Part shown: positions 17,116 to 29,100 of the stretch, one piece after another | Position numbering within the stretch: position 1 is the first letter of the stretch | Layout: the number at the start of each line of letters is the position of its first letter | Assembly (NCBI GenBank): GCA_022627495.1 | Contig: JAKEGJ010000023.1 | Span: 1-51,226, forward strand | DNA from: Microcaldota archaeon | GTDB taxonomy: Archaea; Micrarchaeota; Micrarchaeia; Anstonellales; Bilamarchaeaceae | DNA: 51,226 bases | Direction: 5' to 3' | Translations under genes and position numbers: made by a program | Notes under the pieces: generated by a model | The model's database searches: none | Told to the model about the DNA's origin: nothing | What the model saw: only the letters and a program-made list of their open reading frames with translations

Positions 17116-20100
17116 TCACCTCGTCGTGCTTTGTCTTGAACCTGGCGGGAACGATACCGTTCCTCCCAGCCTTTCGGTTACCAGCCCGTTCTGGGCGCGC
17201 CTTCCCTGGAAGTTTATCTCCCTCATGTTGCTGTCAAGGTATACAAAAGGCGAGCGGAAAGCGAATGTGCTGTATCCGCGGTTGACTGGCCTGCCGGCTT
17301 CATCAAGGTGCTCATCAACGCCCGCGCGAATCTCGCGCACCTCGATTCCAAGAGCCCCATACCTCTGCCGTACGCCTGCAATTACGGCCCTGTCCACTTC
17401 GGGAGGGGTGCCGGGAAGCTGGTATGCCGGCTGGAGCAGGAGGATTGGCCGTCCGTCATCCCCCCGGACCAGCGTCATCCATCTCCGGTACGTGGCCTGC
17501 CCTGAACCTGGGGGGCCTATGACCACCTGCCTCATCCACGGCTGGGCAATCGACCCGACTATCCCGCCCACGACCGGATGCAGGTTCCTCGGGCTCTGGC
17601 AGGCGGTTGCCCCCCTGACCATCCCGGAATAGAATCCCGCGTCGAAGGCGCCCGTGTCGTGCACCTCGTATCGCGAGCCTGCTGCCGAGACCTGGAACGT
17701 GTGCTCTCCGCTCCAAGTCCTGAAAATGCCTTCGCCATCCAGCCCTGCCGCGTTCGCGAAAGCCGTAAGTTCCCGCCTGAATTCCGGAGGGAATTTGAAA
17801 TCGGCAAACCTGCCTTCGATATGGGCCATGAGCGCCTGGTCGAAGATGCGCAGGGCCTCGCCGAAAGCCTGCGCAGTGCCCACGTAATCCGGGAACCTCG
17901 AGGCCAATCCTGCAAGGAGCCCCAGGGTCCTCCTGTAAGTGACCATTTCGGCGAACATGTCCAGGTTCTGCGAAACCCAGGCGTCGCTCACGCGGAGTTC
18001 GGGCACAAGCTGCATGTAGCCCCGGCCAATCGTGGTGCTGAACTGGCTGGTCGTAAGCTGGCCCGAAAGGCTCTGGGTTATCTGCCGGAGAAGGCCTTCC
18101 GGAAGCCGGCCTTCGCGGTGGAATGCGTAGAGCGTGTTGAGGTGCCTCATCCTGCTCGTGATGAACGCTTCCCTTGACGCTTCCATGGACTCGCTTATCC
18201 CCTGCCTCATCCTCTCCTCAGGATTCATTGCCAGGAATTCCGTGTTCTCCCTGACAACGGCAAGCCATGCCTGCCCCTCCGCATCATTCTCCGCATTGCG
18301 GATGTTGTCCAAAAACCGCGCGAATTCGCGGAATGTCGTATCCGTGCTCAGGCTGTTCCTGATGGCGCTCGTGTCCAGCCTCGCCATGATGGGTGCGGAC
18401 GTCGGGTCCATCATGTATGCAAGCATGGGCATCCTCTTCTTCCGCGCGCTCGCGCCGGTCTTGGCGTCTAGGGCCGAGACGCGCTCGCCGAGGGCATCGC
18501 TCCAAGCGAACTGCCCGGAAATTGAGTTCAGGTACGCCGATTTCGCATCCGGGTCCATTCTTGAGAGGTCCTCGAATATCAGGCGCAGCGTTGGCTCTAT
18601 CATCCCGCCCCGCTTCGCCTGCACTATTTCATGCGCAATGTCCGCGGCGTGCATCACCGCTTCGCTGCATGCCAGCAGGTCGGCCGGGCTTCCTATCGTG
18701 AAGGAGTCCATGAGGCCGGTCCTCGTCTGGTTGGTGAACAGGGACGCCGGGTCCGCGCCTCCGTGCGCCTGGAGATAAGACGCCAGGTTGAACAGGCTCT
18801 GCGCCGCCGAACGGTGCTCTGCCTCGCTGATTGCTGATGCCGGAACGCGCTCGGCAATCACGGCCGCTGTCCTCATGTACGTGGCGAGCGCTTCGTGGAG
18901 CCTCTCCGGCGGCGTGTACATGAGCAGGGTGTCCAGCCCGGTTATGCATTCCGCGGCCAAATGATTTATCCCGCGCGCGCGGATTTCCATCAGCACGCTT
19001 CCCATCGCCAGCGTCCCGAAAAGGAAATCCTCGCTTGATGGCTCTGTCCGGCCTGACGCTTCGGCCCTCTTGAATGCGATATTGTATGCGAGCGCTTCGC
19101 CCGCATCCTGCGGCCTTGTCCAGGTCGCGCCGTCCGGCCTGCTGCGCCGCATTATCCCGGCCGTGGCCGATGCCAGTTCCCTCCCGACTTCGAGCGCTAC
19201 GACATCCCTCGGCCTGCCCGGATTCCGCTGAATCGCGTCGTCGATTATCCTGAGCATGAACGCATCCGTCGCATCCTGGGGCCTGAATCCCTCCCTGCCA
19301 TAGCGGCTCGGAATCAGCAAGGCCCTTTCGATGGAAGACTCTGCGCGCTCCCTCGTCGTACCTCCCTGCACATACGTATCGACCATCCTTCTAGCCGTAT
19401 AACCTAGCGCCCCGCCCCTCGCGGCGAATATGGCCTGAGCCTGGCGCGCGATTTCCTCCGCGCGCGCGGCTCCAGCCGGATGAGCGTTTATCCGCCCGAC
19501 CGCATCGCGGTATTCAGGAGCGACCGCCGACGGCTCGCGGCCGGCCATCTGCTCGAGCGCGCGTGCGATTCCTGCAATCGGCCTGGCGAATTCGCCCTGC
19601 GGAAGCAATCGCGCCACCTCCGGGTCCGGATTCCCCGAGCCTGCGAGGCGCCTTTCCATGTTCTCGTGCTCGCGGACATCTGCATCGCGCAGGCTGCGCC
19701 CTGCCAGTTCGGCAGGCGCCTCCCTTCTCCTTTCCCTCGCCGCAGCAGGCAGCGGGGGCGGCCTCGGTCCGGCAGGCGCGGCTTCGCGCTGTTCCGTCGA
19801 TGGGGGCGGTGCCTGCGGCGCCTCGCCGGCGGTTGCCCTCGTCCTTGCAAGGCCCACCTGCTGCTCCATATACTGCCTTCTTGTCTGCCCGCTTGATGCA
19901 AGGGCCGCTTCTTCGGGAAGGTATATCCGGACTTTCGGCGCGCCTTCAACGCCGCTCAAGGTGAATTCAGCGAATCTCCTTCCGTCCGCCTCAAATACGC
20001 CGCCGTACCTGACGTTGTTCTCGCGGAAGTACGGGTCATTGGGCTGCATGCCGATAACGTCCATCGGCGTCGCGCCTGCTCCGCGCACCTGCGTAGCGCC

Positions 20101-23100
20101 TTCGGGCCTCGGCCCGATTTCGAATGCAGGCCTCTGCGCAGGAATTTCCGCAGGCCTCTCCGCACGGGCCGCAGTCCGGGGCGGAATCGGCGCTGAAGGC
20201 ATTTCCTCCGGCCGCTGAGCCTGCGCTGAGGTTCCTGGCGGGGCCGGCGCTGCGGGCGATTCCGGAGTCACGGGATTTTCCCTCGCTGCCGCCAGCCTCG
20301 CCTCAATCAGCTGCCTTCTCGCCGCGCCGGATGTCGCATTTACTTCCTCGGTAATCGGTATGCGCACCCTTGGCTGGCCCTCGACGCCCTGAAGCGTGAA
20401 CTCCGCGAACCTCTGCCCGTTCACTTCGAACAGTCCGTTGTACCTCGTATTGTTCGTTCCGAAATACGGGTCGTTGGGCTGCATGCCGATTACGTCCATC
20501 GGAGTGGTGCCAGCGCCCCTCACCCTGGTCGCTCCTTGCGGCTGCGGCCCGACTTCATAAGGCGGCCTCCGTGCGGGGGCAGGCGGGGCAAGCTCGGGCC
20601 CGGCTTCGCGGGGTGCCGGCCCGCCCGGCCTTCCTCTTTCGGGCAGCGGTATCACTTTCGCCTCTGCCTCAGGGGCAGGCCTTCCGACCATGATTTTTAC
20701 CTCTATAGTCGGGATGCGCGTTCCGTTCGGCCCCTCCATCATCTGGACGAGCGCGAAACAATTCGACCTCGCTTCCGGCGTGTTCGGTATCTCCGCAAGC
20801 GCCGTGACGCGCCCGGACGAATCCTCGCGCGGATGCGCAGCCGCATCAACAATGTCATTGAATGTTATCTCAGTCGCGCTCCTGCCGGTCCTTTCCATCG
20901 CCCTTTGCACAATCGGCGAAGCGGCGAACTCCCCGGCAGTCATGCGCTCTCTCAATACGCCCGCGTCCCGAACCGCATTCGCGCCGCCCCCCCTGCTTCC
21001 GCCCATCCTGCGCTGGGCCTGCGCAAAGGGGACAACCGGCGCGCCCATCTCGTTCACAAGTATGCCCGCGACCGCGGCCGAAACGTTGCCGTAAGCCCCT
21101 TCCATCTGCGAGAAGCTGCGCAGCATCGCGCGGACTGCAGCCCTGCCTTCGGTATTTCTTGGCACGGCGCCGATTAGCCCGAGGCGCAGGCCGTCCGGAG
21201 TCTGGCTGAATGTCGCGAAACCCACCGCGCGCCCTTCAGAATCCCTCGCTACGAATATCAGGTCCATCCTTCCAATCAGCTGTCTCGGTTCATGGTAGGA
21301 AAGCCCGGCCCTTCCGTAAGCCTGGGCATATACCGGCATGACATCGTCAAGCACCGCTTCCCTCTGCCCGCCCCGAACCGCCTGCCATGGCGTGCGCCCA
21401 TTGATTTCCAATCCGGTCAATGCGCCCACTTGCCTCTGCTGGCGGGGCGTCAGTTCGCGCGGGCCGGCTTCGGTCCTTTGCTGCGCAGGGCCTCCCGGCC
21501 CTCTGCCTCGCCCTCTTCCTCCGCCCCGGGCCGGGGCTTCGGCGATTGCGGCAACGGTTGTGGGCACCAGGGCCGGAACGCCCGGGCCCCTGGTCGGGCC
21601 GACCATGCCATCGGCCATCGCGATTATGGGCCGCAGGGAATCCATCAACAGCGGCGCGCCGGCCTGCCGCTCTCCCGGCGCAACGCGCCTTCCGGTTGTA
21701 TCTGCGACTGTTTCGAGCGGCCCGGCGTTGGCAGCCGCGCGCTGCTCAGCCTGCATGCCTTCCTGCACGGGCATGCTATCCATTATCCTGCCCCTGGCGC
21801 TTTCTATGCGCGTCAGCCCGCCGGCCATCCTCCCGCGCGGATTCCTGGAAATGTACGCTATGAATCTTTCAGTGCTGCCTCTGGCGTACGTGGCGAACGC
21901 CTCGTTTGCCGCGAGCGTCCTTATCACGCCCTGGACTTCCTGCGGAAGGTTCGAAATCGCAGCATCCCCCTCGCGGACAAACCTGCGTGCGGCCGCGGCC
22001 AGCGGCGAGACGTCCTCCACGCTCGCGCCGCTCCTTCTCGCAGCGACGATGTCCGTCCTGCGGTCGAGGCCCAAGCCTGCAACGGCTTCCCAACCCGCCT
22101 GCGCCCTCGTGCCTGTGGTTGATGTCGCAGGCCCCCTTGTTCTGGTTTGCGGCCCCCCGCTTCCACCCGGCCCTCCGGGTCCCCGGGTTCCAGGTCCGCC
22201 CGTATCAGGTCCGGCTCCGCCTCTGTTTGTTACTATGTATCCCGCCCATCTCTTGATGAAGTCTGCGCGCTGGGCTTCGCTCTGAGGGGTTCTCACCGCG
22301 TCTATCGCCGCAAGCGCTTCACGGTACGCCGGGTCCTGTATGAAATCGATTCCCATTCGCTGGTCCCTTAGCGCGTTGGCAAGGGACTCTAGCGAGCGAG
22401 CGACCTGGCGCACCTCGCGTCCGGCTTCGCCCCTTGGCAGTGCCGCTTCGAGCGCCTTGCTTCCTGATATTCTTCCAGCCGTCGCCTCCATCACGGCAGG
22501 TTCGGCCGGCCGGACAAGGCCGCTCGTATCGACGAGCATGCTCGCCATCATCAGAATGGCCGTGTTCCTGTCCCCGCCTCCATTGATGTTCGCACGGATA
22601 TCTGCGACATTCTGGCGGTACATCTCCGGCACCTCTGATGCGGGCGCATCGAGATACCGATAAAGGTCGCGCGACAGCCCCCTCACCAAGCCGTTGCGCT
22701 GGGTCGTTGCCGGGGGAAGGTGCCTCTCCAGCGTGGCGACGGGCGTGATGTTCCCGCTCATCTCAAGCTGGCGGGGTATGAACATGGGAGCCGCCTCCTC
22801 CGGAGGAGGTGCACGGACCTGCGGCGCTGCCGTATCCGGCGAAGGCGCTGCGGCCCTTTGCGACTCCTGCGCAGGGGCGGGCCTCGGAGCAGGCGCAGCT
22901 TCCGGCGGAGGTGGTGCGCGCCCTCCAGCGAATACCAGGTCGGCCGCCCGCGACAAATCGTTGCCGAGGACTTCCATGCGCGGGCGGTTGTTGGTTATGT
23001 TCCTCGGCCTGTCCGCAGGGTCCCTCTCCCCCATCAAATCCGGCTGGTTTCTCGGAGCCCTGCTTTCCTCTACACGGACCGGCGCATTGCGCTGCATCGG

Positions 23101-26100
23101 GTCGATGACCACGAAGCCGCGGCCGCGTTCCCGGTAGCCCTCGCTCATGCTGACGTCCAGGTTGGTGACGTGGTCGCCGAAGCCCCGGACCCCTTCGTTG
23201 CCGTGGGCGCGGTCGTGGCCGACGTATACGTGCCTGAAACCGGCATTGCGGAACTGCCCGAACTCGGGCGTCTGGTGCCAATTCCCCTGCGAAACGTAAT
23301 CGAATGTGCGGTCCCCTTCATTTGCCGCCCGGCCCATCAAAGCCGCCGGCTTTGAGCCAGTGAATATCTGCCCTGCGTACGTCCAGGGATTGTTCGGGTT
23401 GCCAAACATCCTCTGGAACGCGGCGTCCATGGCTGCTGCGGCATCCCCAAGCGAGCCGGCCCCCCGGACTTCGGGCGTCATCATCGGGCCGCCGTGGGTG
23501 AACAGGTTTCCGTCGATAACGACTGCCCCGCGCGTTCCGCGCAAAAATCCCATCGTCCCGTCGCGCTCCATCTCCGCGACCGAGAATCTCCACTTGTCCA
23601 TGCGGCCTGCATCAACCTCTGCCCGGAATGCCGCGTCGGATGCAAGGCGCCGGTCGTATGCTTGCGAATACTTGGCTTCGATGGAGCGGTAGGTTGCCGC
23701 TATCCCGAGGTTTCTTGCCCCTATTGCCAGTTCGGCATCAAGCATCAGCGTATCTGCGCCGGGCCTGATGAACCCGCCCTGCTCCAGCTGCCGGAATGCC
23801 TCCCCCCCCACCGCAAGCCTGCCATCGTGGTAAAGCCCGCGCACTCCGTTCACTTCCCGGATGCTCAGCGTGTCGATGCTGCCGTCTATTATGCCACTTA
23901 CGATGTCCGCCGGCGCGCCGCTGAAAAGGCGCGTGAACCTCATGAACGCTTCCTCGTGGTTGCCGCGCAGCGTGTGGACTCTCGAGCCGATATGCGCCGC
24001 ATCCGCCTGCATCTGCCGGACGAAGTCTATCGCTTCCATGCTCGTGGGGCCGCGGTCTATGTAATCGCCCATGAATACGATCTGAGTCCCTTCGGGCAAA
24101 TCAGGGTTTATCCGGTATCTTTCATGCGCGGGCACGCTCCGGTCGCTCCTTGCCAGGTCCGGCCTCGTGTCTACGAGCACTCCGTTGCGGAGGTACTGGT
24201 CCACGAGCCCGTACACGTCGCCGTGCAGGTCACCCATCGCCATGACCTGCCTCGCGTTATTCACCACGTCCACCATCCCATGCGCGCCCGGAGTCACCAC
24301 CGCCCTGGTTCCCTGGGCGTTGGCGGCGAGCGTTGAAAACCTCTCGGCAATCGCCATCGCCCCCGTTACGTCCCCTCTTGCGAGGGCCGCAAGGTATGCG
24401 GGGTCGCGGGCAAGCTGCTGAGCGACGGCCCGTTCATTAGGATTGCCGAACCCATACCGCCTTCCTTCGGCCTGCATCATATCGCGCGTTATTATGCTCA
24501 TTCTTCTCGCGCCCTGCGTGCTCTCCGGCGCGGACTGCAAAAGGCCACGCTCCCATACGCCAAGCACGGCATCCATGACAGCGGTCCTTGCGCGGTGCTG
24601 AGAGACATACGCCGGCTCGCCCGGCCTCGGTTCGGGCAGGGCGACGCGCAGGGGGTATGACTGGTTCTGGTGCTGGTATGTGAATTCCGCGTACTGTATG
24701 CCGGCATCGCTCCTGATGCGGATGGCGCCCCCGGTTTCCACTACGGGGCTGACTCCGAACCTTGCCAGATTGTCGAGTGCGGCCTGGTTGCCAAATAATT
24801 CGAGCGGGCGCGGCGCAGGCCTCTGGGCCTGCTGCGCTTCCTCGGCTCTCGCTCCCGGAGGCTGCGATGGCCTCGCCGTCCCCTCGCCCGGTGGAGCCGC
24901 TGGCCGCTCGGGCGCGAGCCTGTCGCGGAAATATGTGGTTATGTAGCTCTCCGGAGGCGCCCTCATCTGCGGGCTGTCCCTTCTCGCTTCGCTCATTATT
25001 AGCGCGAGCCTGCCCAGTGCGCGCGCCTCGGCTGCGTTCATGGGCGGCGAAATCCTGCTCAGGTCCGTCGCTGTGCCGTCATAAACCATCCTGTCCGCGA
25101 TGCCCGCAAGGAGCCTGAGCCTATCTGCGGATATCGGCTCTATGATGCCGGCATTCTCCAGCTCGATGCTCCGCCCCATCCTCTCGACGTTCCGGAGGCG
25201 AGTCGCGGCATCGGCATTGTGGTATTCGCTGCCGGGCGTTATCATATATATTATTGCTTCCTGCATGGCGGGGGGCAAATCCAGGTATGCTTCCTGGGCT
25301 GCGCGGACCCTTGCGGCATTTCCGGAAAGGTACGCCTCTGCGATATCGTGCAGCTCCTTCGATGCGGTCCCCAGTTCCTCCCTCGTGGTTGGCGGCCTCG
25401 CCTCTAGCACATCGGTCACCGCCCGCTCGGCGCTTATGCCGCGAGTCCGCATGCGCTGCCTGATTTGAGCAACAAGCCCGGCCGATTCGGGCGCGACCGC
25501 CTGGCCTCCTTCGGCCGAACGGAATGCGCCAAGCGCCTGGTGATAGCGAGATGGCGAAACGAAAGAGCCGGCCATCGCGACCGTGTCTCCGGGGCGGATT
25601 CCCCCTGTTTCCAGCGGCCTGCCGATTGCCGGCATGAGATCGGCGCCTCCTCCTCCTGCGGCTGCCGCTGCCTGCGCTTGCGCCTCTGGCTCCGCAGTCG
25701 CCTGGATGCGCTGGATGCGCGCATCGATTTCCTGCCGGTGCGCCTGGCGGTATCTCCTGAAATTGAAGTCCCCTGCGGTTCCTGCCTGCCTGCGCGAAGC
25801 CTGTGCGAATTCCGATTGGGGGTTCATCGCCCCGAGGTCGCGCACCTCTCCCTGGACGCGCGGGTCCATGCGGTCGAGCAGTTCGCGCGCATTCACCCTC
25901 GTTCGTCCGACTGTGACCGTCTCGTCGTTGGCAACCCTTCTCGCAAAATCAAGGAGCGAGTCCGAATCCCCAAGCGTCTCCTGCATTGATTGCGCCTGCC
26001 TGGACCTTTCGGCTTCCTCCCTTGCCGCCCTCCGCTCCGACAAAGTCCTGGGTGCTCTTCCTGGCGCTTCCCTTGCAGGCTGAGGCGCGCCTGCATTCAT

Positions 26101-29100
26101 CATGCCCTGCGTTCCCGGCGCATCCTGCACCTGCGGCCTCTGCTCTGCCCGCGTGGTTGTGGCCCTTCCCCGCGCCTCCGTGCCCCCGCCGCGGGTTTCC
26201 CCTTCCCTTCCTCCGGGCAAGACTCGGAGCCTCGGCCCTCCTCCCGGGCCTCCGGTCGGTGCTGGTGCCGGGCCCTGGGGTTCCGGCCCGCCGCGTACGA
26301 TTTCCCTCGCTACTGAGATAATCGCTTCCGCTTCCGTCATCCCCCGCCGCATCCTTGCGTCCAGGAGCACAAAATGTGATATGTCTACTCTTCCCATCTC
26401 CTCGAAACTCATCTGCTGGCCGTACTTCGCGCGCAGCAAAGTCCTTGCGGTCTGCACTACCGGGTCCGCTGTCTGCGAGCCGGGCGCCCGGTCGCGCGTC
26501 GCTTCATCCGGATAAAGGATTTTCAGAGCGGCCTCAAGCGGAGCCTCGCTCCTGCGGAAAATTATCTGGCCCGCCTCCTCGCGCAGAACGAGCGGCCTTT
26601 CCTCGGGCCGGGCAGTGTACATCTGCACTATCGCGCTTTCATATTCCGGATACCGCTCAATCAGCCTGCGGATTTCCGGATTTGCCCTAACCTGCGCCTC
26701 TGTCAGGACCGCATCCCCCCGCACCATGGAATCGATGGCCCTGCCGACGCGGAGAACCTCCGGCAGCGCACCGGAGAGCATAGCGTCAGCGCGTGCGCTT
26801 GGTATGGCGCCCACTTCCGCCTCCATCCTCCGTGCCTCAGGCATCCTGGGCGCGGCCCCGGGCCTTGCCGGCGCGGCTTCGCCTTCGCGCGCGCCGGGCG
26901 CGCGCGTTTCCTGCGCAGCTGCGCCTTCGCGGGGCACGAGCGCCAGTCTCGGCGTCCCTCTTGCAGGCGGCCGGCCCTGCGGACGCAGAGCCGGCGCGCC
27001 CATGCCTGCGGCAAGGCGCATCTCCACCACGCTGGCCTCCTCCCCGGCCCTGCGCCTAATGCTCGGCGCGGCCGGAACGGCTTCTGCAAGCCTGGTCCGG
27101 AATTCGGCGCCATGCTCGACAACGAAGCTCCTGAAGGCCCCTTCAAGGATGCGGCCTTGAGCGCCGCCGATTCTGGAGTCGCGGAGTGCGAACACCAAAT
27201 CCTCGAAGTTGCGTATTGCGTCGCTACCTATTATCTCGCTTCTTGCCCTCACAATCGCGATTATCGGCCGCAGGGCCTCGTACTGGTCGCCGAGAAGCTG
27301 GCGGAGGAACGGCTCCGTCGCCATCCTTGAATTGAACGCGCTGATGATTGCATTCGCTGTTGCATACCTCCGCGTCTCCCCGTCCCAGTCCGTTGTTTTT
27401 GCCTGGGCTTCTGTCCAGCCTTCCGGCAGCCGCCGCTGGGGCCCTCTCCGCTCAACGACCATGTGGCCGTTGGAAACATGCGTGCGTGCGCTCTCTCCCG
27501 TAGTTCCCGGTTCCAGCCGCACAACTGGCGAGCGGTCGCTCACTTCGAAACCGAAGCGCGAGGCTTGCGGCTGCGCCCGGATTTGCTCGTTGATGAACCT
27601 GTAGAGGCCCTGGACCTGCTCGGGCGTCCCGCCATCAATGATGAATTTCATGGTCCCCAGTTCGCGGATTGGCAGGTTATGCTCGTTGGCATACCTGAGC
27701 ACGAGGCCGTCGATGAAATTAATGGCCGCGTTTGCGCCGTCATGCCCGAGGAACGTGTTGACCGCGCGGATGCCGAAAATGTTGTTGAATACCTCAGCGA
27801 CGCCCTTGCCTGTTTCAGGCAGGCGGCTTCCTATCTGGGCAAGCACCGCCGGGTCAGTCACGCTGAGGCGAATCTCGAACGCGGTGCTTGGAACCCGGAC
27901 CGTTTCGGTATCCGACATCACCGCCCTCTCGTTTGCCACGGTCCGGACGGCGTCCTGCAATTGGCGCGCGGTCGGATTGGCGGCATCAGCGCCATTCGCC
28001 CTGAGCACCTCGGTTGTCCTGGCAACGATTGCCCTTTCCGAATCAGTGCGCGGCGCGCTTCTCCTGCCCCAGGCCTCCTGCACCAGGCCAGTCTCGCGGC
28101 CGAGAATTGCCGGGCTCCTGTTGGGCGCTTCCTCCACATGGAGCGCCTTGCGGAGCGGACCTGCGAATGCCGGGTCGTCGGCCGCTGTCGCGGCGTGCGT
28201 AAGGAATTCGCGCCTTCCGCCCTCCCGTTGTATGTATGCGTTCTCGCCGCCTGGGTATGTCGCGGTCACCCTGCCGCTTTCGTCCCTGCGGACGCGTATC
28301 GTCCTGCTGGTGTTAAGGCTGGCAGATACGAGCCGCGCCGGGTCTGCCACCCGCCCCCGTATCTGGCCCAGCGCCTCGGCGTAGGGGGAGTCCGCCCCGT
28401 TAAGCACGCGCTCCGTGGCCCTCCTAAGGGCCCCGTCAATCCTGGAGCGGACCTGCTCCCCGCGGTTGGGCCGGAGCACTACCACGGTTATGGTCTCGTC
28501 GCCCTTGGGCGAGGGCCTCATGAAATACGACGCCTCGCCCGGGCGCGTCAATTCGGCAAGCGCGAGCCGGACTATCTCCCTGTATGCGGAGAGCCCTATG
28601 TCTCCCCACGCTTCTCCGAAGAGGTTGTTGATTGCGTTCAGCAGGCTCTTGTCGCCGCTGAATATCAGGAGGTCGCTCTCGCGCCCGCCCTGCGCCATCG
28701 TTATGACCGAATCCTCTATCGTGCGAAGCAGGGTTCCCATGTCGGCCTCCCTTCCGCCGACCGTCCAGACGTCCTCGCCGCTCCGTGCCGCCCTCTGGCG
28801 CATCACGGCAAGGAGCTCTTCGCCGGTTACTCTCTGCCCGGGCTCTACCCGGCGCGCCACATCTTCCGCGCGCGTTGCAGGCGCCCTGGCCTGCCTCGCC
28901 TGCGCTTCTGCATCGAGCGCAGCAGCCTGCCTGCGGAGCGTCGCGGCCCGCGGAGCATCCGTGGCCTCGGCCTCGCCCGCCATCGCCCTCCTGCGCGCCG
29001 CCATGTCCCGCAGCATGCGGGGCGGAAGCGCGTCGAAATGCTCCAGATGCCTCGCCTCGCCTTCAAGCGCGGTTATCCTTTCCCCGCCGAGCTCCCTCGT

